From PALG01 sp964495885 (GTDB taxonomy: Bacteria > Bacteroidota > Bacteroidia > Flavobacteriales > Flavobacteriaceae), in contig CAZBWO010000019.1 of NCBI GenBank assembly GCA_964495885.1, positions 4,195 to 68,194 on the forward strand: a DNA stretch of 64,000 nucleotides, given 5' to 3'. Below are positions 1-9,556 of this stretch, piece after piece. A program made the position numbers and the translations under genes. Position 1 is the stretch's first letter, and every line of letters begins with the position of its first letter. Below the pieces are notes generated by a model. The model had not been told where the DNA came from. It made no database searches and worked only from the letters and a program-made list of their open reading frames with translations.

Positions 1-447
1 TGAGAAAGAGATTGGCTCATTCAAGATAGGTTTATAGCAGGAAAGTGATTGTTTCATAGCACTTTCAATAATCTTTTCATAACGATTTGTTTTCACAACC
101 TTTCGCTCGCTATGTTCACAAATGATAGGGGTTATCTCAGAAATTCCTATTTCGGTGGCTTTTTCCAAAAACCATTCATAACGGTCATTTTGTTTGGTAG
201 GGGCAACCGCCATGTGCAAATAATAGGGAAGTGGAGTTTGCCTTTCCGAAGAAACAATCTTTACGATACATTGCTTAGGGGTTAGCGATGCAATAGTTCC
301 CTTGAAAAGAATTCCTTTTCCATTGGTAAGGTGTAACGAATCTCCCTCCTTATAGCGAAGTACTTTTGTAATATGCCTGCTTTCTTCTTTATCAAAAACT
401 GCTTCAGAGGCATTTTCAGAGATTGTATCTAGATAAAAAAGATTCAT
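1..447 (-). CDS. rsmE: RsmE, 16S rRNA m3U1498 methyltransferase (3' end cut by window edge)
   Basis: This is the N-terminal 149 codons of an RsmE-family SPOUT methyltransferase, which methylates N3 of U1498 in 16S rRNA in the small ribosomal subunit. The reading frame starts at the ATG read from 447 on the minus strand and stays open to base 1. The translation begins MNLFYLD, followed by the PUA-like N-terminal domain (ESRHITKVLRYKEGD, then LTNGKG). After that comes the start of the methyltransferase domain with the family signature APTKQNDRYEWFLEKATEIG and CEHSERK. The SAM-binding knot lies beyond the window. The start overlaps the stop of the preceding tfoX-like gene as ATGA, so translation is probably coupled. 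The assignment is firm from the motifs; the C-terminus cannot be assessed. Confidence 0.9.
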   Translation of the reverse strand, partial: MNLFYLDTISENASEAVFDKEESRHITKVLRYKEGDSLHLTNGKGILFKGTIASLTPKQCIVKIVSSERQTPLPYYLHMAVAPTKQNDRYEWFLEKATEIGISEITPIICEHSERKVVKTNRYEKIIESAMKQSLSCYKPILNEPISFS

Positions 448-782
448 GACTCTTCACTTTTTAGGGTAGCATGCTCAATTCCTAGGTGAATCCAATGGTC
501 CAGGGCTTCAGGTGTTTTAAAGCCTTCTTCGGAAACCAAGACAAATTCTTTCATGGGCTTTCTTCCTGTGAATTGCATCGCTGTTACATGCCTATTTAAA
601 AATACTTCTTCAATTTTTTCTGAAACTACCCTTACCAACAATTGACCTTTATAGACTCCTACGCATATTTTATTCCGAAAAAGAAAACACGTTCCTCCAA
701 ACATTTTCTTTTCTATAATTTCCTTTTCCCAAGGAATTAGGGACATTCTTACGCGTTCTAATATGAGATGAGCAGGGGTCAT
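444..782 (-). CDS. TfoX/Sxy N-terminal domain protein
   Basis: This 112-residue protein consists of a single TfoX N-terminal domain, recognisable from KKMFGGTCFLFRNKICVGV early in the protein and the downstream VGVYKGQLLVRV strand. Family members are small cytoplasmic proteins. In gamma-proteobacteria TfoX/Sxy governs competence, but the stand-alone N-terminal domain in Bacteroidota has no established role and I do not assign one. It sits between tsaD and rsmE and overlaps each of them by an ATGA (779-782 and 444-447), so the three genes are almost certainly one translationally coupled operon. Length is normal for the single-domain form. Confidence 0.8.
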   Translation of the reverse strand: MTPAHLILERVRMSLIPWEKEIIEKKMFGGTCFLFRNKICVGVYKGQLLVRVVSEKIEEVFLNRHVTAMQFTGRKPMKEFVLVSEEGFKTPEALDHWIHLGIEHATLKSEES

Positions 783-1804
783 GATAATTTCATTCTTGCG
801 GTAGCAATGACATCTTGTTTGTCAAAAATTCCCTCCTTGTATTTCAATTCCCCAACCATGGCAATCATCGCAGCATTATCTGTACAATATTCAAATTTTG
901 GAATATGGGTTTTCCAGCCTAATTCTTTTTCTGCTTCCTGAAGCGCTTTCCTAATCCCTGAATTGGCAGAAACACCACCACCAATGGCAACTTCTTTAAT
1001 ACCGGTATGCGCAACTGCATTTTTAAGTTTGTCCATTAAATAATCAACAATGGTATATTGAATACTAGCGCAAATATCCTCCAGATGCTCCTTTACAAAG
1101 TTTGGATTTTTAGCAGTTTCGCGTTCCACAAAATAGAGTATCGCAGTTTTAAGTCCACTGAAACTAAACTCCAAATCTCCAACTTTAGGCTTGGTAAAGG
1201 AAAACGCCTTCGGATTTCCTTTTTGTGCATATTTATCAATAAGTGGCCCTCCAGGGTATGGAAGTCCTAAAATCTTAGCGGCCTTATCAAAAGTTTCCCC
1301 TACGGCATCATCTAAGGTTTCCCCAAGAATTTCCATATCGAAATAATCATTTACTTTCACAATTTGCGTGTGGCCTCCGCTTATGGTCATCGCAATAAAA
1401 GGAAAGTTTGGAATTTGCTGTGCGGCATCATTAATGAAATGTGCAAGGATGTGCGCTTGCATGTGGTTAACGGCAATGAGTGGAATTTGTAATCCCAAGG
1501 AAAGCGACTTGGCAAATGAAGTTCCTACCAGTAGAGAACCCATTAAACCAGGACCTTGCGTAAAAGCTATGGCGCTTAACTGTTTTTTATCGATATTTGC
1601 TGTACGTATAGCCTCATGGATGACCGGAACAATATTTTGTTGGTGTGCACGGGAGGCAAGTTCTGGAACCACGCCTCCGTAGTTTTCATGAACTTTTTGA
1701 TTGGCAACAACATTAGACAATACTTTGCCGTTATGCAGAATAGCAGCAGCAGTATCGTCACAGGAAGATTCAATACCAAGGATATAAATGTCTTGTGAAG
1801 TCAC
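779..1804 (-). CDS. tsaD: TsaD, tRNA N6-threonylcarbamoyladenosine transferase subunit
   Basis: TsaD (Gcp/YgjD/Kae1 family) transfers the threonylcarbamoyl group to A37 of ANN-decoding tRNAs, working with TsaB and TsaE in bacteria. The 341-residue length is typical. Visible hallmarks are the N-terminal ASKHA phosphate loop GIESSCDDTAAAIL, the metal-binding HMQAH pair near residues 114-118, the SGGHTQIV strand, the long signature GETLDDAVGETFDKAAK followed by LGLPYPGG, and the C-terminal GGGVSANSGIR and CTDNAAMIA segments. It is first in the coupled tsaD-tfoX-rsmE operon and diverges from tamB across about 80 bp. It is probably essential. I see nothing unusual in it. Confidence 0.97.
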   Translation of the reverse strand: MTSQDIYILGIESSCDDTAAAILHNGKVLSNVVANQKVHENYGGVVPELASRAHQQNIVPVIHEAIRTANIDKKQLSAIAFTQGPGLMGSLLVGTSFAKSLSLGLQIPLIAVNHMQAHILAHFINDAAQQIPNFPFIAMTISGGHTQIVKVNDYFDMEILGETLDDAVGETFDKAAKILGLPYPGGPLIDKYAQKGNPKAFSFTKPKVGDLEFSFSGLKTAILYFVERETAKNPNFVKEHLEDICASIQYTIVDYLMDKLKNAVAHTGIKEVAIGGGVSANSGIRKALQEAEKELGWKTHIPKFEYCTDNAAMIAMVGELKYKEGIFDKQDVIATARMKLS

Positions 1805-1821
1805 AGGATGAATTTAGGGTG

Positions 1822-1848
1822 TAAAATTAAACATTAAAGACGTATCAA
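1822..1848 (-). promoter_or_regulatory. possible Bacteroidota-type promoter for tsaD operon
   Basis: On the minus strand a TTG (1848-1846) lies 16 bases before TAATTTTA (1829-1822), a one-mismatch fit to the TAnnTTTG -7 element. It is about 18 bases upstream of the tsaD start codon. The fit is imperfect and the region is AT-rich, so this is a weak call. Confidence 0.3.
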
Positions 1849-1882
1849 AAAATTTATTAAAATACTAAAGCGCACCTTAATC

Positions 1883-4800
1883 GTGCTTTTTCTGTTGTTG
1901 GTACTGCTTGTCATCCTATTATCCATTCCCGCAGTTCAAACAAAGATTGCCAAAAAAGTAACAGATAACCTAAATGAAACCTACGGCACAGATATTAGTA
2001 TTGGTAGGCTGGGGCTAAATTGGAAAGGGGAGGTAGACCTACGCGAAGTTTTGATTAGGGACCATCACCAAGATACCCTAATTTATTCTCAATACCTTCA
2101 AACCAACATCCAAAGTGTACAAAAATTAATAGCTGGAAATTTAGATTTTGGTTTTTTGGATTTAACCAACGCCAAACTATATGTCACTACTTATAAAGAC
2201 GAATATGACGATAATTTGACTGTCTTTACGGAAAAATTCAATACTGGAGATACGACAAGCACCGAACCTTTTCAACTTCTTACAGATCAAGTAACACTTA
2301 ATAATACCCATGTTAGGGTAGTCGATCAAAATCAAGAAGAACCCTTAGCCATTGAATTACTTGATATTTATTTAGATGCCGATGATTTCTCTATTAACGG
2401 ACCCATAATCGCTACAGAAATTAATTCACTTTCCTTTTTGGAGTCAAGAGGCCTAAAAGTGGAAGATCTTTCCGCAGATTTTACCTATACCGAAACCCAG
2501 ATACTCTTGGATAATCTGTATTTGGCAACTGAATATTCTAAATTGGAAGGGAATGCCTCCCTAACTTTTGAGAATGGGATGTCTAATTTCAGGGATTCTG
2601 TCGTGATAGAAGCAAATTTTGAAAACTCGAAGCTTTCCACCAATGATTTGAATAAATTTTACCCTGAATTTGGTGAAAACCTCACCATACAATTAGATGG
2701 AAACTTAAAAGGGACCTTGAATGACTTCAACTTTAACAATGCAAATGTACAATTTGCCCAATCACATTTTCGAGGGAATTTTGCGTTTAAGAATCTTTTC
2801 AATGAACAAGAATATCTGATATCTGGGGTTCAACATGATATTAGCACCAACTATTTTGATCTGCGAAGATTGTTGCCCAATGTCATAGGAAACGACCTTC
2901 CCGAAGAATTAAAATCCCTTGAGACTTTTACGCTACGGGGTAGTAGTGAAATCAACGGGGATGTCCTTCAAACAAATTCATCGCTCTCAAGTGCGCTTGG
3001 AGGAGCCAAAATTGATGCCGTACTTGGGAATATTACCGATTTTCAAAATGCCTATTATCGCGGAACCATTAAGTTGGAAAAATTCAACCTGGCTAAACTT
3101 TCGGGTACTACTTCACTGGGAACTATTGATGGAAATCTAAAAGTGGACGGACGTGGGTTTTCTGCGGAAACTGTAAAAACTCAAATCAACGGGGTAATTA
3201 ATTCTATTGTTTTTGAAGATTACAATTACACAAATATCAATGTAAGCGGGAATCTTGAAAATCCTTTATTTAATGGGAAGTTGAGTATCAATGATCCCAA
3301 TTTAAAAATGGACTTCAACGGGTTGATTGATGTTTCCAAAGAACAAAATCATTATGATTTTGAAGCCAATATTGAATTTGCAGAGTTGAACAAGCTGAAC
3401 CTTTTCAAAAGGGATAGTGTTTCGGTTTTTGCGGGAACCATCAAAATGGACATGGATGGAACTACCATTAATGATGCAGTTGGGACAATTAATTTTTCAG
3501 AAACATTTTATCAAACAGCAAAAAAAGATTTCTTTTTTGATGATTTTACCATTAATTCCAGATTTGAAGGGGAGGAGCGTATTATTACCATTAATTCCCC
3601 AGATATTGTAAACGGAACCATTAAAGGGAAGTTCCTCATTGAAGATATCCCTTATCTTTTCAGGAATTCCATTGGAAGTATCTATACCAATTACGTTCCG
3701 GTTCAAGTAACTACCGATCAATACTTGACTTATGAATTGGATGTCTACAATAAGATTGTGGATGTCTTTATCCCAGAATTGCAACTGGGTGAAAATACCC
3801 GTATCAAGGGGGCGGTATATTCTGATGAATCAAAGTTTCAACTGGATTTTAAGTCACCAGAATTATTGCTCTATAAGAATTATCTGGGCAAGGTAAATGT
3901 GCAGTTAGATAATGACAATCCGCTTTACAATGCTTACATCGCTGTAGATTCAATTTACACTGGAACCTACAATTTCACAGATGTAAATCTTATTAACAAG
4001 ACTTTGAAGGATACCTTGTATGTACAAACTGAATTTAAGGGTGGGAAAGCTTCCAAGGATAAGTTTAACCTTTCATTCTACCATACCATCAACCCAGATG
4101 GTAATTCTGTAGTTGGAATAAAAAAGTCTAAAATTAATTACCAAGGGAATGATTGGTTCCTAAACCGAAGCAATAACAATCTCAACAAAATAACCTTTGA
4201 TGATAATTTCAGGGATATAGTTTTGGATTCCCTAACGCTTCGGCATGAAAATGAACTGATTCAAATCGCCGGGGTAAAACAGGATTCCAGTCTTTTGGAT
4301 GTGGAGATGGCATTCCGTGATGTAGACATAGGGAAACTATTGCCGGTAGTAGATAGTTTACAGTTAAAGGGCCGAATCAATGGTACTTTAGACTTAAAGA
4401 AAAAAGGGGAGGCCTATTATCCGAGCTCGGATATTGTTGTGAGGGATATTAGCATGAACAACATTGAATTTGGAGATCTAAACCTTGATATTAAAGGAAA
4501 CACCAATCTTACCCAATACACTGTTAATTCAGCACTTATCAATGGAAATGTGAGTTCTTTTACCATGAATGGAAACATTAATGTGGAAGAAGAAGATCCG
4601 CAAATTGATTTGGATGTAAACTTTAGCGAATTCAATCTTAAAGCTTTTAGTCCGTTGGGAGCAGACGTTATTTCCAACTTAAGGGGATTCATGAACGGAG
4701 CCGTAACTGTAGATGGCAATTACAAATCACCCAATATGAACGGAAGATTGTTTTTACTGGAAAGTGGTTTGACGATCCCGTATTTAAATATTGATTTCGA

Positions 4801-6286
4801 CTTAGCCAGAAATACCACCGTGTTTGTGACGAAAGATCGTTTACAAATCAATCCAATTACCATTACCGATACCAAATTTAAGACAACTGCCAATTTTTCG
4901 GGCGGAGTGACCCATACCAATTTCTCGAATTGGGGGCTGGACTTTCAATTAGATACCGATAAGTTTTTAGTGCTTAATACCCCTCCAGATGATGATGAAC
5001 TATATTATGGAACAGCCTTTATTAGTGGCGAATCTACCATTAAGGGACCTGTAGATGAATTAGTGATAGATGTGGTGGCCGCAACAGAGGAAGGAACTAA
5101 TTTCAAAATCCCAATTAGTGATGCGGCAAGTATTGGGGATGATTCCTTTATTCGATTTATTTCCCCAGATGAAAAAGAAGCCCGAATTAAAGGGGAAACC
5201 TATGTGGCCGAACAAGTAAAAGGCCTATCTATGAATTTTGAATTGGAGATCAATGAAAAGGCGGAGGTGGAAGTATTGGTAGATCCCGTAAACAAATCAA
5301 CACTTAAAGGTCGTGGAGCAGGAATATTATTGCTGGAAATTAACACGCTTGGAAAGTTTAGAATGTGGGGGGATTTCTTGGTAATTGATGGGAAATATGA
5401 TTTTAAATATGGTGGTTTGGTGAATAAAACCATTGATGTAGTGCCTGGCGGAAATATTACATGGGATGGGGAACCCACCAAGGCAAGATTAGACTTAACA
5501 GCTCGTTATGTGGTAGAAAATGTAAATCCGTCTCCCTTATTGGAAACACAAAATTTAAATGCAACCATTGATGTGGAAGTGCTTTTAAACCTTACCGGCG
5601 AAATCCTACAGCCAGATTTAGATTTTGATTTCAATTTCCCAAACGTATCTTCTACGGTAAGGAATGAACTCATAGATCGCTTACGAACCAAGGAACAAAG
5701 GGAGATACAGGGAATCTGGTTAGCTGCTACCAATTCATTCCAAGGGCAAGGTGCGGGTCAAACAGCATTGGCTGGAACCTTAGTGGATAGGGTAAATAAT
5801 TTAGTGGCTGAAATATTTGCAGATTCAGACGCGAGATTCAAAGTGTTACCCACCATTTCTGCTAGGAGGGTATCTTTAGACCAACAATTGGAGTATCAAG
5901 TTGGGGTAGATTTTTCCTCCAAATTATCAGAACGTATTTTAATTAATGGTAAGGTGGCGGTTCCCGTTGGCGGGGCTAACGAATCCTCTGTCGCAGGGGA
6001 TATTGAAGTACAATTGTTGGTAAATGACGATGGAAGTTTGCGCATCAATTTCTTTAACCGTCAAGCTGACATTCAATTTATTGGGGAAGATCTCATTTTT
6101 GAACAAGGAGGAGGGGTTTCTTATTCTGTTGATTTTGACACCATGAAGGAACTCATAAAAAAGCTCTTTAATAAAAATGTAACCCTTGAAGCTATCATTG
6201 TTCCAGACAATAATGATATTGATCCTAGTCTTCAGGAAAATATCAACAATCAAGGCATTAAGGAGGAAGAACAGGAATTGCCCTAA
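1883..6286 (+). CDS. tamB: TamB-like translocation/assembly module protein (DUF490)
   Basis: This is a very large periplasm-spanning AsmA/TamB-type protein of about 1470 residues. TamB is anchored in the inner membrane and forms a hydrophobic-grooved beta-bridge to the outer membrane; it is implicated in outer-membrane protein assembly and phospholipid transport. An N-terminal hydrophobic helix (LFLLLVLLVILLSIPAV) is followed by long beta-repeat sequence with many NG and D-x-x-G turns. The conserved C-terminal DUF490 region contains LRGFMNGAVTVDGNYKSPN, GKYDFKYGG and VDFSSKLSERILINGKVAVP. The first canonical start is GTG at 1883. However, the frame is open from 1838 and encodes a basic stretch (KKFIKILKRT) typical of the anchor's n-region, so the true start may be a rare ATC or ATT at 1844-1856. 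It diverges from tsaD, and its stop overlaps the ridA stop by 4 bp. Confidence 0.9.
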   Translation: MLFLLLVLLVILLSIPAVQTKIAKKVTDNLNETYGTDISIGRLGLNWKGEVDLREVLIRDHHQDTLIYSQYLQTNIQSVQKLIAGNLDFGFLDLTNAKLYVTTYKDEYDDNLTVFTEKFNTGDTTSTEPFQLLTDQVTLNNTHVRVVDQNQEEPLAIELLDIYLDADDFSINGPIIATEINSLSFLESRGLKVEDLSADFTYTETQILLDNLYLATEYSKLEGNASLTFENGMSNFRDSVVIEANFENSKLSTNDLNKFYPEFGENLTIQLDGNLKGTLNDFNFNNANVQFAQSHFRGNFAFKNLFNEQEYLISGVQHDISTNYFDLRRLLPNVIGNDLPEELKSLETFTLRGSSEINGDVLQTNSSLSSALGGAKIDAVLGNITDFQNAYYRGTIKLEKFNLAKLSGTTSLGTIDGNLKVDGRGFSAETVKTQINGVINSIVFEDYNYTNINVSGNLENPLFNGKLSINDPNLKMDFNGLIDVSKEQNHYDFEANIEFAELNKLNLFKRDSVSVFAGTIKMDMDGTTINDAVGTINFSETFYQTAKKDFFFDDFTINSRFEGEERIITINSPDIVNGTIKGKFLIEDIPYLFRNSIGSIYTNYVPVQVTTDQYLTYELDVYNKIVDVFIPELQLGENTRIKGAVYSDESKFQLDFKSPELLLYKNYLGKVNVQLDNDNPLYNAYIAVDSIYTGTYNFTDVNLINKTLKDTLYVQTEFKGGKASKDKFNLSFYHTINPDGNSVVGIKKSKINYQGNDWFLNRSNNNLNKITFDDNFRDIVLDSLTLRHENELIQIAGVKQDSSLLDVEMAFRDVDIGKLLPVVDSLQLKGRINGTLDLKKKGEAYYPSSDIVVRDISMNNIEFGDLNLDIKGNTNLTQYTVNSALINGNVSSFTMNGNINVEEEDPQIDLDVNFSEFNLKAFSPLGADVISNLRGFMNGAVTVDGNYKSPNMNGRLFLLESGLTIPYLNIDFDLARNTTVFVTKDRLQINPITITDTKFKTTANFSGGVTHTNFSNWGLDFQLDTDKFLVLNTPPDDDELYYGTAFISGESTIKGPVDELVIDVVAATEEGTNFKIPISDAASIGDDSFIRFISPDEKEARIKGETYVAEQVKGLSMNFELEINEKAEVEVLVDPVNKSTLKGRGAGILLLEINTLGKFRMWGDFLVIDGKYDFKYGGLVNKTIDVVPGGNITWDGEPTKARLDLTARYVVENVNPSPLLETQNLNATIDVEVLLNLTGEILQPDLDFDFNFPNVSSTVRNELIDRLRTKEQREIQGIWLAATNSFQGQGAGQTALAGTLVDRVNNLVAEIFADSDARFKVLPTISARRVSLDQQLEYQVGVDFSSKLSERILINGKVAVPVGGANESSVAGDIEVQLLVNDDGSLRINFFNRQADIQFIGEDLIFEQGGGVSYSVDFDTMKELIKKLFNKNVTLEAIIVPDNNDIDPSLQENINNQGIKEEEQELP

Positions 6287-6663
6287 CGGCAGGCAATCAT
6301 TGAGATTTCCACATTCACGTATTTGGGAAGGTTCGCAACTTCAACCGTTTCGCGGGCGGGAGCATCTGCTTCGCTAAAATAACTTCCGTAGACCGCATTT
6401 ACTTTTGCAAATAAGGCCATGTCACTTAAAAAAATAGATGTTTTAATCACATGGGAAAAATCCATTTCGGCTGCAGCCAAGACTTGTTTCATGTTTTCCA
6501 TTACTTGCTTGGTTTCAGCCTCTATAGAGTTCAACACCAATTCACCTGTTTCAGGATGCAATGCTATTTGTCCGGAAGTATAAAGGGTGTTTCCCATTAA
6601 CACCGCCTGGCTGTAAGGGCCAATGGGGGCGGGTGCTTTTTCAGTATAAATTATTTTCTTCAT
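6283..6663 (-). CDS. ridA: RidA family enamine/imine deaminase
   Basis: This 126-residue protein of the YjgF/YER057c/UK114 (RidA) family hydrolyses reactive 2-aminoacrylate and related enamines or imines released by PLP enzymes, and acts as a cytoplasmic trimer. The full length matches the family. Visible motifs are APAPIGPYSQAV near the N-terminus, SGQIALHPETGELV, the active-site arginine in the PARETVEVANLP segment, and the terminal VEISMIAC. It starts 11 bp after the lptD stop and is probably co-transcribed with it. Its TAG stop overlaps the tamB TAA stop by 4 bp in a tail-to-tail arrangement that leaves no room for a separate terminator. Confidence 0.93.
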   Translation of the reverse strand: MKKIIYTEKAPAPIGPYSQAVLMGNTLYTSGQIALHPETGELVLNSIEAETKQVMENMKQVLAAAEMDFSHVIKTSIFLSDMALFAKVNAVYGSYFSEADAPARETVEVANLPKYVNVEISMIACR

Positions 6664-6674
6664 GAGGCAAGTTT

Positions 6675-9374
6675 TTATAGTTGTTGGTCTGGAGTTCTAC
6701 GTTTTTCATACTTAATATCGCTAAGTATTCCGCTTGATATTCCTATGTAAAAATTCCAACTTGTATTTCGGGCTCCAATGGGAGTCCAATTGAATCGCAT
6801 CACCCAGCTTTCCAAATCCCTTTCAAATCCTAATTGCGTCAAAGTAACCCCCTTGTTTGTAAAATCATATCCAGATGAAAGCCTAATTTGCCATCTAGGG
6901 GAGAGTGTCACATTGCTACTGAACATGAGCGATTGAGATGAAATTTCGTTCTGTCGTGCAGTATTATTGTAGGTAATGGTATACGCAAGCCGAAGATCCC
7001 AAGGTATATCAAAATTATACCAATCTTTGTTGTTGTTTTCTTGCCTTTTTTTATTCTTGGACGTATCCAGTGGAGCACCAACATCACGCACATCTCCGAA
7101 TAAATCATCTGGTCGGCCTCCATTCCGAAAGGTATCACTATCAAAATCATCCTCCTCGTCATCGCCTTCAAAATCCTTGCTTGAAAAGGTATAGTTGAAA
7201 CTGATGTTCGCACCAGTAAGCCGGAATAAACTTCCGCCGTTATCAATATTAAATTGATCTATGCGCTGATTATTGTTGTTTAAGGCATAGGGATCTAACC
7301 TTCCATTAAAGTTGAAGTCCAATTTTTCAATAATAGGAATACCTCCCGTAAAGGAAATAGGGTCTATTTTCAAGGAATCCCTACTGAAACTATATCCAGA
7401 ATTGAAATTAAGGTTGTTTAGTAGCGTAAGCTTTTTGGCTTCGGTGGCCGTAGTGTCCGGATTTCTAACCTTCGCTTCCAAAGTATTACTTACAGAAAAG
7501 CTAAGCGCACTTGAATACGTCTGGGATGGTGCACCATACAAGGTATTTTCGAAGCGGGAATACTCAATGATTTCCTGATTAATCTCGGGATCTGCCGTAG
7601 GGATTGCAATTTGATCATAGTATTGGTCAAATCCCGGACTAATATTATAACTCACCGAAGGCCTAACCACATGCCGCAATGCCTCAATTTTCTTACCCTT
7701 CCCGAAGTTGAAAGTTCCATAAATCGTAGTACCCAAACTTGCATTGAATCCGTAGGTTAAGTACCTGTCAAAACCCCTAATGGTGTCCCGCACCACAGTT
7801 TCTTCTACTGCATCATACTGTTGTCGTGTGGTGTTTCCCGTCCACGTTTCCCGTAAATTGGTTCCCATGGTCACACTTAAATAATTTAAGGCCTTAAAGT
7901 TGGTGCTGATAGGAATGGAGTGCCTAGCACCCATAATGGCAGAATCAAACATTTCACTTTTAAAGAAGAGCGAGTCTGTTGTTTGTATTCTATTTTCGGC
8001 AGTCACATCATATTGAAAGTTGATATTTTGTAAGGCTCCTTTTTTACTTCCGTTTTTTGGAGCAAAAGGAAAAATTCTGGAAACACTCCCGTTGAAATTA
8101 GGAAGGGACATATTAATGGCCTGCGTTTGGGTGTTTTGGGTGTGGGTAGCCGCTACTGAAAATTGTATCGCTGGTTCTGTTTCAAAGTTTTTGGAATAGG
8201 AAACGGAAGAACTTAATGTGTTTACCAACTGACTCGCATTATTGGTTTGGTTGATGGATCGTTGCAAATAGCGGCTACTTCCCAAGTTTACAGACGCACT
8301 GAAACGTGAACTAGGACTCGCTTTTTGGTCTTGGTTATGACTCCAGCGTATGTTGTACAATGAAGACTGACTAAAGCCCGGAAAGCCCCTTTCTTCATTA
8401 ATCAAGCTCTCCAGTCGAACACTAAACGTTCCTCTGAATTTATACCGAAGTGCATAATTGCTATCAAATCGCAATCCGTAGCTTCCATTGGTATAATAAT
8501 CGCCCAACACCGTAAGGTCTACATAATCACTAATATTGAAATAGTACCCCCCATTTTGGAAGAAGAATCCACGATCGTTATTTTCCCCAATGTTAGGAAT
8601 GATAAAACCGGATGCTCGGTCTTCGGTGAGCGGGAAGAAAGCGAATGGAAGCCCAATAGGAGTAGGGACATCTGCAATGTACATATTGGTAAGTCCTGTG
8701 ACTACTTTCTTTCTGGGGACAAATTTGGCTTTTCTGGTGTAGAAATAATATTCGGGATCTTCAATATTGGTGGAAGTAGTGAACTTTACATTCCGAAGAA
8801 AATACACAGAATCATTTTCCTTTTTAGTAATTTCCGAAAGAACATTCATTTCATTTTGAAATGTTCGGGAATTGTAGACCAGTGCTTTCTTGGTGTCAAA
8901 GTTAAATCGGATAGAATCAGGCTCCACCTCATTATTTCCCTGTACAAACAGTGGACGTTGGGTGTAGCTTCCGGCACTATCTATTCCCTTCGCATAGACC
9001 TCATTTTTGTTGTAATCCAGAATGATTAGACCTGCATCAATACGGTAATCCTCATAAATTACGTAGGCCTTGTTGTACATATAGACCTTGTTATTTTTAC
9101 GGTCTAAGAATACATAGTCGTCTCCGTAGTAATCTACAATATCTGTAAGGTATTCTTCTTTAGGGGCAATACTGTCAACCTTAACCGTATCAACTACTGC
9201 AGCATTGATTTCGGGTTTTACCAACAAACTATCCTGAAGCTTCACAACCGTCGTATCTTCCTTAGCTGGAAGAACTACTGTTTCCTTTGGAGGTGGGTCT
9301 TGGGCAAAGATTCCCGCACTGCAAAAAAATAGCAGCCAAAACCATAAAAAAGTAGATTTTATTATCTGTTGCAA
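6675..9374 (-). CDS. lptD: LptD-like LPS assembly outer-membrane protein
   Basis: This is the Bacteroidota form of LptD, the outer-membrane barrel that places lipopolysaccharide in the outer leaflet. After a signal peptide (FLWFWLLFFCSAGIFAQ) comes an OstA/LptA-like periplasmic jelly-roll segment (NKVYMYNKAYVIYEDYRI), then the barrel, which contains the family hallmark FPLTEDRASGFIIP and many alternating aromatic strands up to the C-terminus. I chose the TTG at 9374 because it puts the signal peptide at the N-terminus (899 residues). The open frame continues to an ATG at 9539, but that would add 55 residues unlike a leader and overlap the divergent amidase promoter region. ridA follows 11 bp downstream. 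An acidic low-complexity loop (GDDEEDDFDSD) lies near the C-terminal third. Confidence 0.88.
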   Translation of the reverse strand: MQQIIKSTFLWFWLLFFCSAGIFAQDPPPKETVVLPAKEDTTVVKLQDSLLVKPEINAAVVDTVKVDSIAPKEEYLTDIVDYYGDDYVFLDRKNNKVYMYNKAYVIYEDYRIDAGLIILDYNKNEVYAKGIDSAGSYTQRPLFVQGNNEVEPDSIRFNFDTKKALVYNSRTFQNEMNVLSEITKKENDSVYFLRNVKFTTSTNIEDPEYYFYTRKAKFVPRKKVVTGLTNMYIADVPTPIGLPFAFFPLTEDRASGFIIPNIGENNDRGFFFQNGGYYFNISDYVDLTVLGDYYTNGSYGLRFDSNYALRYKFRGTFSVRLESLINEERGFPGFSQSSLYNIRWSHNQDQKASPSSRFSASVNLGSSRYLQRSINQTNNASQLVNTLSSSVSYSKNFETEPAIQFSVAATHTQNTQTQAINMSLPNFNGSVSRIFPFAPKNGSKKGALQNINFQYDVTAENRIQTTDSLFFKSEMFDSAIMGARHSIPISTNFKALNYLSVTMGTNLRETWTGNTTRQQYDAVEETVVRDTIRGFDRYLTYGFNASLGTTIYGTFNFGKGKKIEALRHVVRPSVSYNISPGFDQYYDQIAIPTADPEINQEIIEYSRFENTLYGAPSQTYSSALSFSVSNTLEAKVRNPDTTATEAKKLTLLNNLNFNSGYSFSRDSLKIDPISFTGGIPIIEKLDFNFNGRLDPYALNNNNQRIDQFNIDNGGSLFRLTGANISFNYTFSSKDFEGDDEEDDFDSDTFRNGGRPDDLFGDVRDVGAPLDTSKNKKRQENNNKDWYNFDIPWDLRLAYTITYNNTARQNEISSQSLMFSSNVTLSPRWQIRLSSGYDFTNKGVTLTQLGFERDLESWVMRFNWTPIGARNTSWNFYIGISSGILSDIKYEKRRTPDQQL

Positions 9375-9556
9375 TGCGTTGCAGCGGTTTACGGTGAACA
9401 ACTTTTTAATAAGTTCCCAAAAACACAAGCCTTCGCAAACACTATGATTTTTAAATTGGCTTAGTTTTTGAAACCCCAAAATTACATATATTTTTTTGGT
9501 TCGTTTTGAAAACACAAAATTTAAAATATCCCCAAACACCGAACGTTATTTATTGT

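Noticed and set aside
8556..9029. 157-codon plus-strand frame inside lptD
   Set aside because: It is antisense to the conserved LptD barrel and shows no domain or ribosome binding site.
9375..9539. longer lptD start at ATG 9539
   Set aside because: The extra 55 residues precede the signal peptide and overlap the divergent amidase upstream region; TTG 9374 gives a normal leader.
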